Notes: generated by a model from the sequence alone, not told the origin. Shown: positions 12,073-23,660, counted from the stretch's first letter. The stretch is 64,000 bases of DNA from Caprella mutica (GCA_947561585.1 CANNZV010000272.1:186001-250000), one strand, 5' to 3'. Program-made: numbers and translations.

Positions 12073-12837
12073 TTACTAGACCAATAAATTTACAATCTGT
12101 TTACATTTTATGTAGAAAAAACCCGGCGTAGTTTATATCCTCATATATTATTTGCTCTCTATCATTTAAATATTTTGTAGGAACGTTATTGTGATTTATT
12201 ATTAGAAGATTTGTATCTGAGAGAAATATATGTTATTTGTATTAAGAAAATTACCTATTAATTTGTACAACTATGTGAATAACTTACCTGCAATGAAAAC
12301 TAACACAAAATATGAGTGATTAACTTCCAACAAAAATTAATTGGAAGAATTCAAACAACGAACAAACCTGCATGGTGTACGAACAATTTCTTGCATTTCA
12401 GTATGGTATTTACCTGCATATAGTATATAGTAAATTCACGCCTTTCAGTATGTAGTATTGAAAATGACGAAATAGGTTCAGTTGACTGGAACACTGAATA
12501 TATGGAAACTTATGAAGAGTTTGGAAATTGGGACATTTCTTAGACGTTGAAATAACATTTGCTCAGTTTCTTCATAAATTTACAAATTATCAAAATCTAA
12601 ATTTTGATACATCTAAAATCTAAGATAATCTACTATAATAAAATCTAAGTGTTAATACATAATAATACTTCCTAATATAATTATTATTGTTATTTTTATT
12701 AAAAAATATTGTCTTTTGAAACAAAAAAAAAATCCTCGAAAATTTTATATAATTACATTTACAAAATAATTTTTTTGACAAACGTAAATTTTTAACAAAT
12801 ATGGAATGATTTTTATACCTACATTCCTCAGTATAAA
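12073..12837. other. AT-rich interval, no gene seen
   Basis: No coding or repeat signal recognised apart from homopolymer A/T runs. Confidence 0.45.
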
Positions 12838-13090
12838 GAGATGGTGGAGTAATGCAAGGAGATGGTGGAGTAATGCAAGGAGATGGTGGAGTAAAGCAAG
12901 GAGATGGTGGAGCAAAGCAAGGAGATGGTGGAGTAATACAAGGAGATGGTGGAGTAAAGCGAGGAGATGGTGGAGTAATGCAAGGAGATGGTGGAGTAAA
13001 GCAAGGAGATGGTGGAGTAAAGCAAGGAGATGGTGGAGTAATGCAAGGAGATGGTGGAGTAATACAATGAGATGGTGGAGTAATGCAAAT
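12838..13090 (+). repeat. 21-bp minisatellite GATGGTGGAGTAATGCAAGGA
   Basis: About twelve units. The period is divisible by three, so long ORFs open on both strands. These are artefacts of the repeat, with no start context or unique coding sequence. The array is the left part of repeat C. Confidence 0.92.
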
Positions 13091-14345
13091 AAAAGGCGGA
13101 GTGGAGGAGGAGAGAGATGCTCACCAGTTGGATCTCCAAGAGTAATCACACCAATTAGTTCTTATAATAACATTTGTTCCTTTCAATGGCCTGAGAATAT
13201 CAATAGAGAGAATGTTTTTCTCTGGTGATTTCTACCCCTTCTGACAGTGTGTTTCCATTACTTAATGGCTCTAACTTAAATAGTAATATTTTCGAATTAA
13301 AAAAGATGTGTAATAAATACAAAAATCTGCAAAAATTAGACAGTCATCAAAAAATTAGTTCATCTTTTATAAATATAATCATTTAGTTTAAATTATTAAA
13401 AAAAAACAGTGTTATCAGAATTCTAAATTCTTCATATGATATGAAAACACTTGAAGTCAAAGTAATGACCACCTCTGCATCCTATATTACATTATAACTT
13501 ATTTACCTTACGACTAAATAGATATTTTTATAAATACAATATCTTTCCATTAAAAAGAAGAAACCGTGACTCTATTCTCAAGTCGATATATCCACTAGAA
13601 TACTAATTGTCTATTGAGTAAAATGTACCCTGCAAATATATTACAAATAACGAGAGAATAGAACTGCAGGCGAAATTTAATTTCTCAGTCTGTTCCATAT
13701 CTCAAGATTATCTTAGAAAATAGAGTTTTGCGATTTACCGGAAGTGCTAAATTGGAGGGTAGTTTTTCTCTTTTCGCAGCGTAAGCAATAACAAGAAATT
13801 TAATGGCCTCTGTTGATCTGCTAGAACACACCAAGGTAGTAATAATCTGTCGGGGAGTAAAGCGATGGTGGGATTTACACACTATGGATGTTTTCAACAC
13901 CAAATTGTATAATACCGAAAAAAAAAAACGGAAAACCGTAATAAACTGATACATCCGTAAGAATATAACAAAAGGAAAACAAAAAATATACAGAAACCGA
14001 ACAATTGGGGGAAAATGGAATCTCCTGAAAAAATGAAAAACGGAAGAGAAAATTTACCCTCTGCCTTAATTAGAATGAAATTCTGTTATTTACAGTTTCC
14101 CTTTGAATGAACCAACATGTCGCTTCAGCCATTACATACAAATTTATGAAGATTTCAATTTGAGATGAAAATATACTACACGGTACACACGTGACAAATA
14201 TGTGTAATAAAACCGTGGAATATCCACGGGTACTGCTTGTTATATAATAAACTGCATAAGTGGAACTAGTAACCTATTCTACTGATATTGTAACGCGTTT
14301 AATAGTAAAAATAACGTATTTTACCACTCGTTTTATAAATCGAAA
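12838..14345 (+). repeat. Repeat C, arm 1 of a long-distance inverted pair
   Basis: From the 21-bp array rightward to about 14345 the sequence recurs in reverse at 27335-28617, with moderate divergence and small indels. Shared landmarks are CCTTTCAATGGCCTGAGAAT, GAAACCGTGACTCTATTCTC and a run near GGCCTCTGTTGATCTGCTAG. A minus-strand 89-codon ORF at 13685-13954 is interrupted by a frame change in arm 2, so I do not call it a gene. The nature of the element is unknown. Confidence 0.78.
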
Positions 14346-14514
14346 GAAGTACAGGTATAGCTCATACAGTGGCTGAACTTTAAAAATTATCCGAACTTCG
14401 GGCCATGCTGCTCCTACAACGACCTCTTTATATTATATAGTTTAACAAATATTTTGTTCGTCTATCAAGTATCTTGTCAATCATTACAATTTACAAAGAG
14501 GTGTAACTATTCTA

Positions 14515-15176
14515 CAGGGTGTCCGAACACTTTTGTTGTCAAACTTGAACATAATTATAATTGCATTTGTCGAAATAAACACTTTTTATTCTATGAAGGT
14601 GTGGTCTAAAATGCTTAGTTAGAGAGTTACAAGGTTAGGAAAGTAGTATCTGTACCATTTATTATTATTAGTTAACGTCATTTTTTTAATGTTGCGATAA
14701 GAAATAAAACATTTTTAACAGTAATTATAGGGAGCACTAAAAAGATAATCTTAAATTAGGATACATTTTTACAGAATGTGTTCAATTTGCCGCCCATTTG
14801 TTGCGATGCAAGCGTTCAAACGTTTGTCCCGCAAGGATTCGTGAAACTCCTGGTGTCTGCACGCGTCCGCCAATCAATAGACAAACGTTTGAACGGCTGC
14901 ATCGCAACAAATGGGAGGCAGTTTGAACACATTTTGCAAACATGTAACCTAATTTCTTGTGCTCATAATAGTTACTGTTAAAAATATTTTGTTTCTTATC
15001 GCAACATTAAAAAAATGACGTTGACTAATAATAATAAATGGTACATATACTACTTTCCTAACCTTGTAACTCTTTAACTAAGCATTTTAGACCACACCTT
15101 CATGGAATAAAAAGTGTTTATTTCGACAAATGCAACCATATGTTAAAGTTTGGCAACAAAAGTGTCGGTCACCCTG
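14515..15176. mobile_element. Palindromic mariner-type element with TA duplication
   Basis: A 662-bp fold-back element. It starts CAGGGTGTCCGA and ends TCGGTCACCCTG, flanked by TA (14513-14514 and 15177-15178). Arms of about 300 bp are inverted copies around a short centre near 14840. The right half translates as RVRQSIDKRLNGCIATNGRQ followed by FEHIL, the usual C-terminus of mariner-like DDE_3 transposases, and the left half carries the same sequence inverted. It is best read as a MITE formed by inverted duplication of a transposon 3' end. Confidence 0.85.
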
Positions 15177-15332
15177 TATATTTTTTTTAAGCAAACCTTC
15201 TTTAAATAATTAAAAAAAAACAATCATCTTTATTAAGACAATGAACATTAAAAAAATAAAAGATAAGCTTCTCTGCTCTGACTATCGCGAATGGTAGTGG
15301 CCTCCAACCGACTATGAGGTGCCTATAACAGG

Positions 15333-16538
15333 TCACAGGGCAACACCCAAACTGCGGTCATCATACTTCTCATTGACTGACGTCAGGATACTGAAAGCAT
15401 TGCTCCTCTGAACTGCCAAACCAACTCTCTGCTCTAACCAAAAGGTCTCTCTCATATCATCAGTGACGTTGATAATGCGACGGCCGATTTCAGCAAGGAG
15501 AGCGCCTGTCGTTTCACCATAGCTACCTGCCGTTTCCACCGCTATAGGTTAGAACCGATATCGAATGCCAAGAGCCGCATATTTGCGTCGCTTCCTCCCC
15601 TCCGCCTCCTTGGCTGCGCTACCAGGTGACAATGCCGAGTCGATCAAGTGAGACGCCGCGTAAGTGTCTACACATGTTGCATCCCAACAAAGACACCTCC
15701 CATCTGTAAAAGGGAAGACTGATATACCATTAGGCCGCTTACCATCACCCCTATCAACTCCCAGAGGCTCAAGCACTGAAGGGATACCAGCCGAAATCAA
15801 AGCTCTCCTAATAACATCATTCAGGGCTGCGTGTCTCGGATGGCGTCCAGCACTGTAGCGACATGATAGACCGTGAAGTCCCCTTGAATCCACTCTCTGG
15901 CCGCATCGGCACACGTGTGGCTCACAGATGTCCGCACCAACACGCAGCGCAATCGAAACCCGAAAAGACTCTGCGTCGAGTAGCGTTCCAAGTGTGGAAA
16001 CTGGAAGCGCATGTAGCCAAAGTCCGCTCTCTCTACATGCAGATGCCAGCAAACGTGCCCTAGACAATTGATCAGCCTCCTCGAGCAGTCTGGCCACAGT
16101 GGCTACCGACTTAGGGTCATCCCATGACCTATGCCAATTCTCATTAGCTCCTTCAGCTAAGGCAAAACCCTCACTTTGCCATTTCTCCACTGCTGCTCCA
16201 AGTTCACGGTCATCCCCAAACTGTGTTCTGCACAGAATGGATCGAACCAAATCCTCGGTAGCATGGAGGGAAGAAATGAATGCGGGTAGCGCAATGTCCT
16301 TAGACATCCTGATTCCTAACCCCCCAAACCGTACGGGCAACGATGCCTGCACAAGTGAGTCTCCCTCAAACTTAACGTTGGTTACCATCGAAAGAGCTGA
16401 TACAATGACCCTGTCGAACTGTGAAAGATCCTCACTATTCTTGTAAGCTGGTGAAGCACGGAGGATATATTGGAGCTTAGGCAAGGCAAAACAGTTCTTG
16501 AGCAGAGCAAAAGCTTGATGGTTCTCAATCAGTATAAT
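15333..16538 (-). pseudogene. Retroelement ORF C-terminal part with Cys/His and endonuclease-like blocks
   Basis: A 5'-truncated, GC-rich minus-strand ORF. From about 16538 it reads HQAFALLKNCFALPKLQYIL and stays open to TAA at 15549-15551. It then continues in the same frame as PIAVETAGSYGET through RETFWLEQRVGLAVQRSNAF to a stop at 15333. That inner TAA (RYRF-stop-PIAVET) is a single nonsense change. Counting from the Leu codon at 16484: RFGGLG at 52-57, a Cys/His cluster at 192-208 (CRCGQ...LHGLSC) and RPNG...CWDATCVDTYA at 250-275. The last block resembles the PD-(D/E)XK nuclease region of some non-LTR elements, but the expected Asp after Pro is Asn, so this reading is tentative. The polymerase core lies upstream and is missing. 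The family is widespread in invertebrate genomes. Confidence 0.7.
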
Positions 16539-16789
16539 TATGCCTTAGTTATTATACCAAAAAAAAAATAGAATCTGGAAATTAAATAGTTCATTTTTAT
16601 ATCGTTTTCAGTTTAAATAAATGACGATTAATATTATGCTATGTATATGAGTTTGCATGTAGACATATATATCAAAGATTTTCATTAAAATTTTCATTTA
16701 AAAATAATCTGAGATTGTTCAACTTAACTTTACTTCAATGCTGTCAAAGAAAACTTACACAGTTTAAATCCCCAACTGAACTAATCATT
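16539..16789. other. Short AT-rich interval
   Basis: No feature recognised between the truncated retroelement and the next repeat. Confidence 0.45.
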
Positions 16790-17157
16790 CAAATTATTAG
16801 CATAACTCTAAAAGTATTCAACCCATTTGCCTGAAATTTGGTAAGACGATTGGACATTATCCGGGAACCATCAGGTAGAATGTTGGAAGTGGTCAGGTCA
16901 AAGGTCAAGGTCATTCATAACTCAAAAAGTATACAACCAAATTACCTGAAATTTGGTGGGACGATGGTTTATTATCCAGGAGCCAGTTTATAAGATTTTT
17001 GGAGGGACCAGGTCAAGGTCATTTATATATCAAAAAGTATTCAACCAAATTGCCTGAAATTTGGTTGGAAGAGGTCAAAGTCATATATAACTCAAGGATT
17101 ATTGTTAGGTTAAGCTCATTTATAAGTGATGGCGAAGGTAGCACGTCATCTAGTATT
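16790..17157 (+). repeat. Repeat B (DINE/Helentron-like), copy 1
   Basis: Two and a half degenerate internal units. Each reads CTCAAAAAGTATTCAACC, then TGCCTGAAATTTGG, then a stretch ending AGGTCAAAGGTCAAGGTCA. The 3' end has GGCGAAGGTA followed within 20 bases by CTAG and T. The 5' terminal AATTACCTTCGC block is absent. Confidence 0.75.
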
Positions 17158-17651
17158 TTTTATCATATACCAGATTCTATCCAATAGAACGATTACCAAC
17201 TTTTTCTCTGGATTTTACCGTTTCACCATCAGAAATTTCCTATTATCAGCCAAATTCATTATCTAAATAAAGATAATTGTTTTTTAAAATTATTTAAAGA
17301 ATGTCTGATTCTTCTGACAGGGGGCCTTTTTTGAAAACAATTCTTCATGATCTTTCACCTACGTTATAATTATGTTACTTTAATTATTTTGTCCCAAAAT
17401 AACTTTCTCGCAGAGTGAACTGCAACGTGAACCAATTTCGTGATAATAATGTTCAGTTATTCAACATACCTTTGTTACATCATAAATGTTAATTTTAGAA
17501 TATAGCGAAAGGAATTCCGAATCAACTTCTTGCATTAGAGTACCAAACAAAGGTTAATATTGCGCATAATGACAATGGTAAACTGTTGTTTTCTTTAGAA
17601 TATTCTTTCAGTTCTCTTCGAATGGTGACAATTTCTCTGGCAAGGTGTTTA

Positions 17652-18233
17652 AAGGTCCCCTCCAAGCAAATTTTTTTATTGCTTAAATCAACGAGGCTAA
17701 TATTTCTCATCATTTTACTGCAAACCCCATAAAATTTGATAGCATATTTTTAATTTTATATACCTTTAAAGATTTTTATAATTCAAACTCTACAAAACCT
17801 ACTTTACTTCCGACTTTCTAATTTTCAGTCTGAAGAAGAAGAATGTACACCATTTGTTTTGATTGTCAACTAGGTATTTGGTTTAATAATTCTATTTATT
17901 ATTCGTTTAAAGGTTTAAATTTAGATAAACTTATTATAGAAACGTTTATATACTTTTAGAAACAATTAATATCTAAAAAGAAGGCCAAAAACGCATTGTT
18001 AGTTTAAAAATCTAAATTTGAAATCAAACAAATAGTGTACAATCTTCTTTCTCAGCGTCAGGTTGGAGATTCGCTCGATTGTTACTCACAGAGTATTAAA
18101 AAACTTTAAAAGTAAATAGTAAAATATATACTGAACCATATTGTATGCGGTTTGCGGAATAATGATCGTAGACCTTAGTTCTATAATATTATGTAATAAA
18201 CTCATTTTTTCTCCGGAGCCTGGAGAGGACCTT
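17652..18233. mobile_element. 582-bp fold-back MITE, TA duplication, nested in repeat A
   Basis: Starts AAGGTCCCCTCCAAGC and ends with the inverse AAGGTCCTCTCCAGG. It is flanked by TA on both sides, where copy 1 has the uninterrupted GTGTTTAATACTCTC (about 6380). Inner segments near 17835 and 18040 are also inverted copies. TA duplication suggests Tc1/mariner-type mobilisation. Confidence 0.85.
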
Positions 18234-18372
18234 TAATACTCTCACGAGGGTAATAATAGGAGAACTGCATCAAATGATCTCATTAACTATTGCAATTGAA
18301 GCGATAACATTTGTAATGGAAATGAGTTGCCGTGAAGTAAATAGAAAGAAACTTCATTTAGTGAATACTATA

Positions 18373-18535
18373 CAGTGTGTCAACAAAAAAGGTATCCGCT
18401 GCCATTGAATAAAGTACTATTTACAATTCATTAATTAATCTACGTATCTATGGTACCAATATATCATTCATGTTATCGTAGAATGATGAATCATGTAGAT
18501 TCAATGTAGTGGATACATTTTCTGTGGACACACTG
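18373..18535. mobile_element. 163-bp mariner-type MITE, nested in repeat A
   Basis: CAGTGTGTCAACAAAAAAGG at the left and the inverse of CAGTGTGTCCACAGAAAATG at the right, flanked by TA. Sits where copy 1 has an AT-rich junction after GTGAATATTA. Confidence 0.85.
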
Positions 18536-19163
18536 TACTATAAATGAACAAAAATTGCTTTGTAGAGATTTTTATATTCTTTTAGAAGTCCTTTCCAGGC
18601 ACTGAAAACAAGAACTTCATTTCTTTATATTGTACACCTAAGGTCTGTTCAAATAAAGAATAACGCATTAAATAACATTTTGTTAGACATGATAACTGAA
18701 AGGAATAGTAATCTTATATTTTCCGTAGAATTTAGTAGTTATAGCTAATAAAAATAATTTAGCAGCATGGATCCACGACAATAATTCTCATTGGAATTCT
18801 CTCTGCAAACTAATGTCCTTCCTTTATAGATCCTATAGTTTGAAAAGATTCTTACTCAACGGGAAATCCATACTACCAATTGGCTATTTAAACTCAACGT
18901 TGAAGGTTTATTTAGGTTTCAAGCTTTCGAATAGAATTTTTTATTCATCATCAGGACAGGATTGTAAAACCTGGACCTGGCAATGAATTTTATGATCAAC
19001 TGTTGTATGTTGGATACCATCTTTCTATTTAAGCTCTATATCCTATAGTAACTACTGTTTCAGTATTTTATTATTAATTAATCTATTAAATTTGAAAAAT
19101 AAATTCTCTAGATTCTTTTTACTTTCATTATATCTATAACAAAAAATAGGGGTAAACGATTAA

Positions 19164-19368
19164 AGGCTTGTTCACACACATCAGAAATCTATCCGTGCCG
19201 TGTCCATTCCGTGTCTTCTCAGTACTTCAGTGTCAGTGGAAAAATATTTCGTTACTTTAAATTCAACGGACACGCTCACACACTCCAGGTTCAGTACCGT
19301 ATCCTCTCAGCTAAAAAATCACTGAAAAGCACCGAGAGAACACGATACGGATGTGTGTGAACAAGCCT
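19164..19368. mobile_element. 205-bp MITE with TAA duplication, PIF/Harbinger-like
   Basis: Inverted ends AGGCTTGTTCACACACATC and GATGTGTGTGAACAAGCCT are flanked by TAA (19161-19163, 19369-19371). A 3-bp TWA duplication and a GGCTTGTTCACAC-type end are usual for PIF/Harbinger. A TTAA reading is possible but makes the ends asymmetric. Inside are further inverted pieces (CGTGTC / GACACG). Confidence 0.75.
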
Positions 19369-19539
19369 TAAAACTATCAGTATAACTGCTCTAATATCAT
19401 ACAATTTAAGTGATTTAAAACTAATGTAAGAGGCTCGACTTACTCCATCCGACAACCCCTTAAAGCTAAAAAGAGATACAATCAAAACCATCCGTCAATC
19501 TATACAGCTCAAGGTATGTATATTAAGATATAGCTCAAG

Positions 19540-20817
19540 GGTGACCGGTATATTCCACCCCTGTATATTCCACCCCGGTAAATTCCACCCCGGTATATTC
19601 TACCCTAGGTATATTCCACCCCACTTTACGGGTTAGGATTGTTAGTTATAAATATTAACCATTTATTAATCTTTTATATAATACTATGTAACATGCATTT
19701 TCATTGTAGCAAATTAAGCCTTTTGCTGATCAATCACAAACTATTAAGTATTTATTTTTCACTACACATGTAACAGAACAGCAGAGGGAGAGGTTGTGTG
19801 AACGCTCTTTATCAGTTGAGGTATTTAGTTTTTCAATCACGAGTTGATTATCTTCACTATCACTAACACAACAGCGATATTAAATGTAAGATGGTGTCAT
19901 AGAGTACTTCGTGTTAACTTATTTTTATTTTGAATTTTGTATTTTGACTTCGAGTAAAAGTGATGTAAAATAGTTTCTGACCGAAGACTATTTTTTACAT
20001 CGAGAGTATTTTACATGTTTTTTTTTAAACAGAAGGTGGAAATTATTGTACAGGGTTTTAAGACTGGGGATATTATTGCCTTATTTTACATAGAGAGATT
20101 TTGTCCACGGAAGATTAGTCGTAGAATCCAAAACAGAAAATTATAAGCAAAAAGATAAAAGCAGAATCCCTCCACGCCTCTTCCAACTATTGTTGTAAGA
20201 GGCGAACATATACTGAAGTTTCATGTTAAGGAGGAATTAATTTTAACTTGCTCAACATGTAAACTTTCAAATATAAATACCATATAATTTTAATTTGTAT
20301 TTTGATCTATTAGGATAAAATTTAAATATTGTCCAAATTTGAATATTGCCCAAATCTTCCGGGATATCGTCTGACTTATTTCTCAAAACTACTTAGTATT
20401 TAACATATAGCCATCTAAAAATTTAATCTTTGACTTTATATTTTCAACCAAATGAGCATTTCCATTGGGGTGGAATTTACCGGGGTGGAATATACCTAGG
20501 GTGGAATATACCGGGGTGGAATTTACCGGGGTGGAATATACCTAGGGTGGAATATACTGGGGTGAAATATACCGGGGTGGAATTTACCGGGGTGGAATAT
20601 ACCGGGCCACTCTGGAAAATAGCTTTGGCTAACAGATGAATTTTAGAGGCTAAATGCTGCGGATTATGCAGTTTCCATTAATTTATTACTGTATTTTAAG
20701 GTTTGCTAAACTCCAACAGAGTAATTGATCCATCAGAAAAGACCACTTTTTCCAGAGTGGATACCGGGGTGGAATTTACCGGGATAGAATATACCGAGGT
20801 AAAATATACCTAGAACC
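19540..20817. mobile_element. Mutator/Foldback-like element 1 with GGGGTGGAATATACC arrays
   Basis: Flanked by the perfect 9-bp duplication TAGCTCAAG (19531-19539 and 20818-20826; the next base G also matches). Begins GGTGACCGGTATATTCC and ends with the inverse of GGTTCTAGGTATATTTT. The left end carries about four units of GGTATATTCCACCCC (19545-19622). The right end has about nine inverted units at 20466-20606 and three more at 20760-20812, the two groups separated by a 150-bp piece bounded by inverted CACTCTGGAAAA. No transposase inside. The 9-bp duplication and array-built ends point to the MULE/Foldback group. Confidence 0.83.
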
Positions 20818-20839
20818 TAGCTCAAGGTATGTATATTAA

Positions 20840-20963
20840 GGTACACGGTAAATTGCCAGGTGAAAAACTACCGAAGCGAAAAACTGTCAGTTAGTAACTG
20901 AGTAACTTAAAATTAAAAAAATACATAAGTGCCCAGTAAGTGGCTGGCAGTTTTCCGGACACT
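20840..20963. mobile_element. Mutator-like mini-element 2, 124 bp
   Basis: Perfect 9-bp direct repeats GTATATTAA (20831-20839 and 20964-20972) enclose ends GGTACACGGTAAATTGCCAG and the inverse of AGTGTCCGGAAAACTGCCAG. The right-end unit is the same 15-16 bp motif as in element 3. Confidence 0.82.
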
Positions 20964-21096
20964 GTATATTAACTACAAGGTAGAGTTTTTGCGAAGGTTC
21001 ATATCAAGATGATTACAGTTCTGTAGTGAAATGCGCACATACGAACGCAATTCTGTGACCCTGCATGTTCCATAACATACTTTATATGTAAACTAC

Positions 21097-22525
21097 GGTG
21101 TCCGGAAAACTGCCAGTCACTTACTGGGGTTCATTTATGTATTTTTTTTTCTGAATTATTATTTAGTTGTAAACACATTCTAAGAACATTTAAATTTATA
21201 AAAAAAATGCGTTAGCTGTTCGTTAAAGGGACATTCCTTTTTACAGTAATAAATATATTAAACTCACTGTACTTTATTAAACACACTGTAAACCAAATTT
21301 CAGTACTCACAAAGAAATTATAATTACCCTTTTGAACTTATTTGGTAAGAAACTTACATTTTCAAAACATGTTAAGTTACGTATATAGATATCTACACAG
21401 GATCTTATATATTTATAATAATTATAATATATATCTTATATTATTATATTAGTTATATATTATAAATCAAGTGAATGTTAAATAAACTTATTCATGTTCA
21501 ATATTCATCACATTAACATTTTTATTGTCTATGTCATTAAAGCCTTCATTCCTACAATTTTCATTTATATGTAAAAAGTACTATTGATTAATATGCAATC
21601 CAATTCGATCGATTGAAATTGTCAGAGAATTGTTTATAATACCAGTTTAATAATCATAGATGTTGGGTTGCAAATTCTAGATATTTCGCAAACATCGATC
21701 GAAGTTAATTTATAATGAGTACAAGCGAATATTAGGCTTGAAGACTTGTTCTATTCTCAAATTATTAACACAAAAAGAAATAATTAGACACTGAACTCGT
21801 TATGAACTGATAATGTAAAGATGCGTTGTGTAAACTGAGAAAGATTACACTGTACCATACAATCAATTCTGTTTCTTCTCTTAGTATCTTCTAAAAAAAG
21901 TTTTCAGTTCTTAAGTTCTACATTATATTCGATATAATTCTGTAATATTTATATAATAATGTATTGCACATAGTTCTCAAATAATTTTGTCTACATTTCA
22001 ATATTGTTTTTGTTTTGTATACTAGGTAAAAATGAATGTCCCCTTAACTCTTTAGCGGGCAAGTATCACTCGAGTGATACACCATTATTTTTAGTTCATT
22101 ATTTTTCTCACATGTTTTTCTACCATTAAATTGTATTAATAAACCACAGACAATAACAGACATTGTTGTCTTTCAAATAATCAATAAAAAATACAATAGA
22201 AAAATCAGTTAAAAAAAAAATTTTTTTTAAAGAAATCCACACGAATAAAAATATCTTGAAAACTATGACATACTAAAAATTTAGAACAATCTGACGAGTT
22301 TATCGGTCAGTGCCCGCTAAAGGGTTAACTCCTTACCAAGGGGCGAAGGCCATTTATTTTATAAATTAAAATGTTATTAGTGACTAAAGTCATTAAATTG
22401 TCAATATAAGTGACTGGCAATTTTCCGCCTGACAGTTTTCCGCCTGGCAGTTTTCCGCTTCGGCAGTTTTCCGCCTGGCAGTTTTCCGCTTCGGCAGTTT
22501 TCCGCCTGGCAGTTTTCCGTGTACC
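21097..22525. mobile_element. Mutator-like element 3, 1,429 bp, GGCAGTTTTCCG array
   Basis: Perfect 9-bp direct repeats GTAAACTAC (21088-21096 and 22526-22534). The left end is GGTGTCCGGAAAACTGCCAG and the right end is the inverse of GGTACACGGAAAACTGCCAG. The right terminus (22413-22520) is a tandem array of GGCAGTTTTCCGCCT and GGCAGTTTTCCGCTTC units; the left has a single unit. The interior is AT-rich without ORFs and holds a nested TTAA element. Confidence 0.87.
22048..22324. mobile_element. piggyBac-type MITE (TTAA), nested in element 3
   Basis: 277 bp between TTAA (22044-22047) and TTAA (22325-22328). Ends are CTCTTTAGCGGGCA and the inverse of CCCTTTAGCGGGCA. A perfect 18-bp palindrome GTATCACTCGAGTGATAC lies next to the left end. 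The interior is AT-rich and noncoding. TTAA specificity and CCC-type ends fit piggyBac. Confidence 0.87.
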
Positions 22526-22914
22526 GTAAACTACATAGCGGGTTAAACAGTTATTTGCATATAAGGATTTTGCCATGGCATTTTGCTTGAGCTTGATCTT
22601 TGTTTGTGCAGTGTATATGAAGATGCTATGAAAAAAGGAGTTAACCCGCAGTATAGTATATTGAGCATGTAATCTAATTTAGCACAGCTAAATATTAACT
22701 CTAAGTTAATTCATCTTGAAAATTGCAGGGTCACAGAATTGCGATAGTATGTGCGTATTTGTTTTTTTGCAGAAGAGCCTAAAAACGTATGTAGGCGTAG
22801 CATATACCTTGTAAGTTGATATATCTTGCTATAGTTATGCTTGAAATATATATCCTTTCAATTTATTTCCTTTTTTTTTCTTTCAAATATCCCCATAGAA
22901 TAAATATGTCCTAT

Positions 22915-23660
22915 ATTGGTTTTAAGTGCCATATTGATCCTAAAGTGTCCTCATTTTCCTAGAGTCTTCTATTAGTACCTAAGTGTTTCCTCTTGTTCCT
23001 GTGTGTCCTCTAGATCCTACGTGCTCCTTTGCCCCTGTGTGTGTCTTATTCTTCTTAAGTGCCTTCTTGTAACTATGTGTCCTCTTGTTTCTAAGTGTGT
23101 CCTCTTGCTTTTAAGTGTGTCCTCTTTTTCCTAGTGTGTCCCTATGTGTCTTATTGTTCTTAAGTGCTGTCTTGTACCTATGTGTCCTCTTGTTCCTAAG
23201 TGTGTCCTCTTGTTCCTAAGTGGGTCCTTTTGTTCCTAAGTGTGTCCTCTTGTTCCTAAGTGTGTCCTCTTGCTTATAAGTTTGTCCTATTGTTCCTAAT
23301 GTGTCCCCATGTGTCTTATTGTTATTAAAGCTATCATGTACCTATGTGTCCTCTTGTTCCTAAGTGTGTCCTCTTGCTTTTAAGTGTATCCTCTTGTTTC
23401 TAATGTGTGTCCTCTAAATCCTACGTTTCATTTTGTCCCTATGTGGCTTATTGTACCTATGTGTATTCTTGTTCTTTAGTGCGTCTTCTTGCTTCTAAGT
23501 GTGTATTCTTTTTCATAATGAGTGTTCTCTGAATCCTAAGTGTATCATCTTGTTCCTAATTGTGTCCATCATATGGCCCTAGGTGTCTGTTGTCCCTAGT
23601 TGTCCTTTTGTTCCTAAGTGTCCTCTTTTCAATGCCTTGTACTTGAGTAAGTGTCCTGTT
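22915..23660 (+). repeat. 20-bp minisatellite TCCTAAGTGTGTCCTCTTGT
   Basis: About 35 degenerate units over 0.75 kb, with variants carrying TTATTGTTCTTAAG. It sits inside repeat A copy 3, at the place where copy 1 (7060-7108) has only two or three units. Confidence 0.9.

Larger units (their letters stand above)
17450..18950 (+). repeat. Repeat A, copy 2, carrying two nested insertions
   Basis: Matches copy 1 from 17457 onward (TTATTCAACATACCTTTG and following), is interrupted at 17652-18233 and again at 18373-18535, and continues to about 18950. The solo arm of the repeat A palindrome lies at 18890-18935. Removing the two insertions restores colinearity with copy 1. Confidence 0.8.

Noticed and set aside
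12745..13228. Long ORFs on both strands over the 21-bp array
   Set aside because: The 21-bp period keeps any frame open; no unique coding sequence, start context or homolog. The same holds at 28244-28696.
13685..13954. 89-codon minus-strand ORF in repeat C
   Set aside because: The inverted partner copy at 27410-27680 does not keep the frame, and I recognise no domain.
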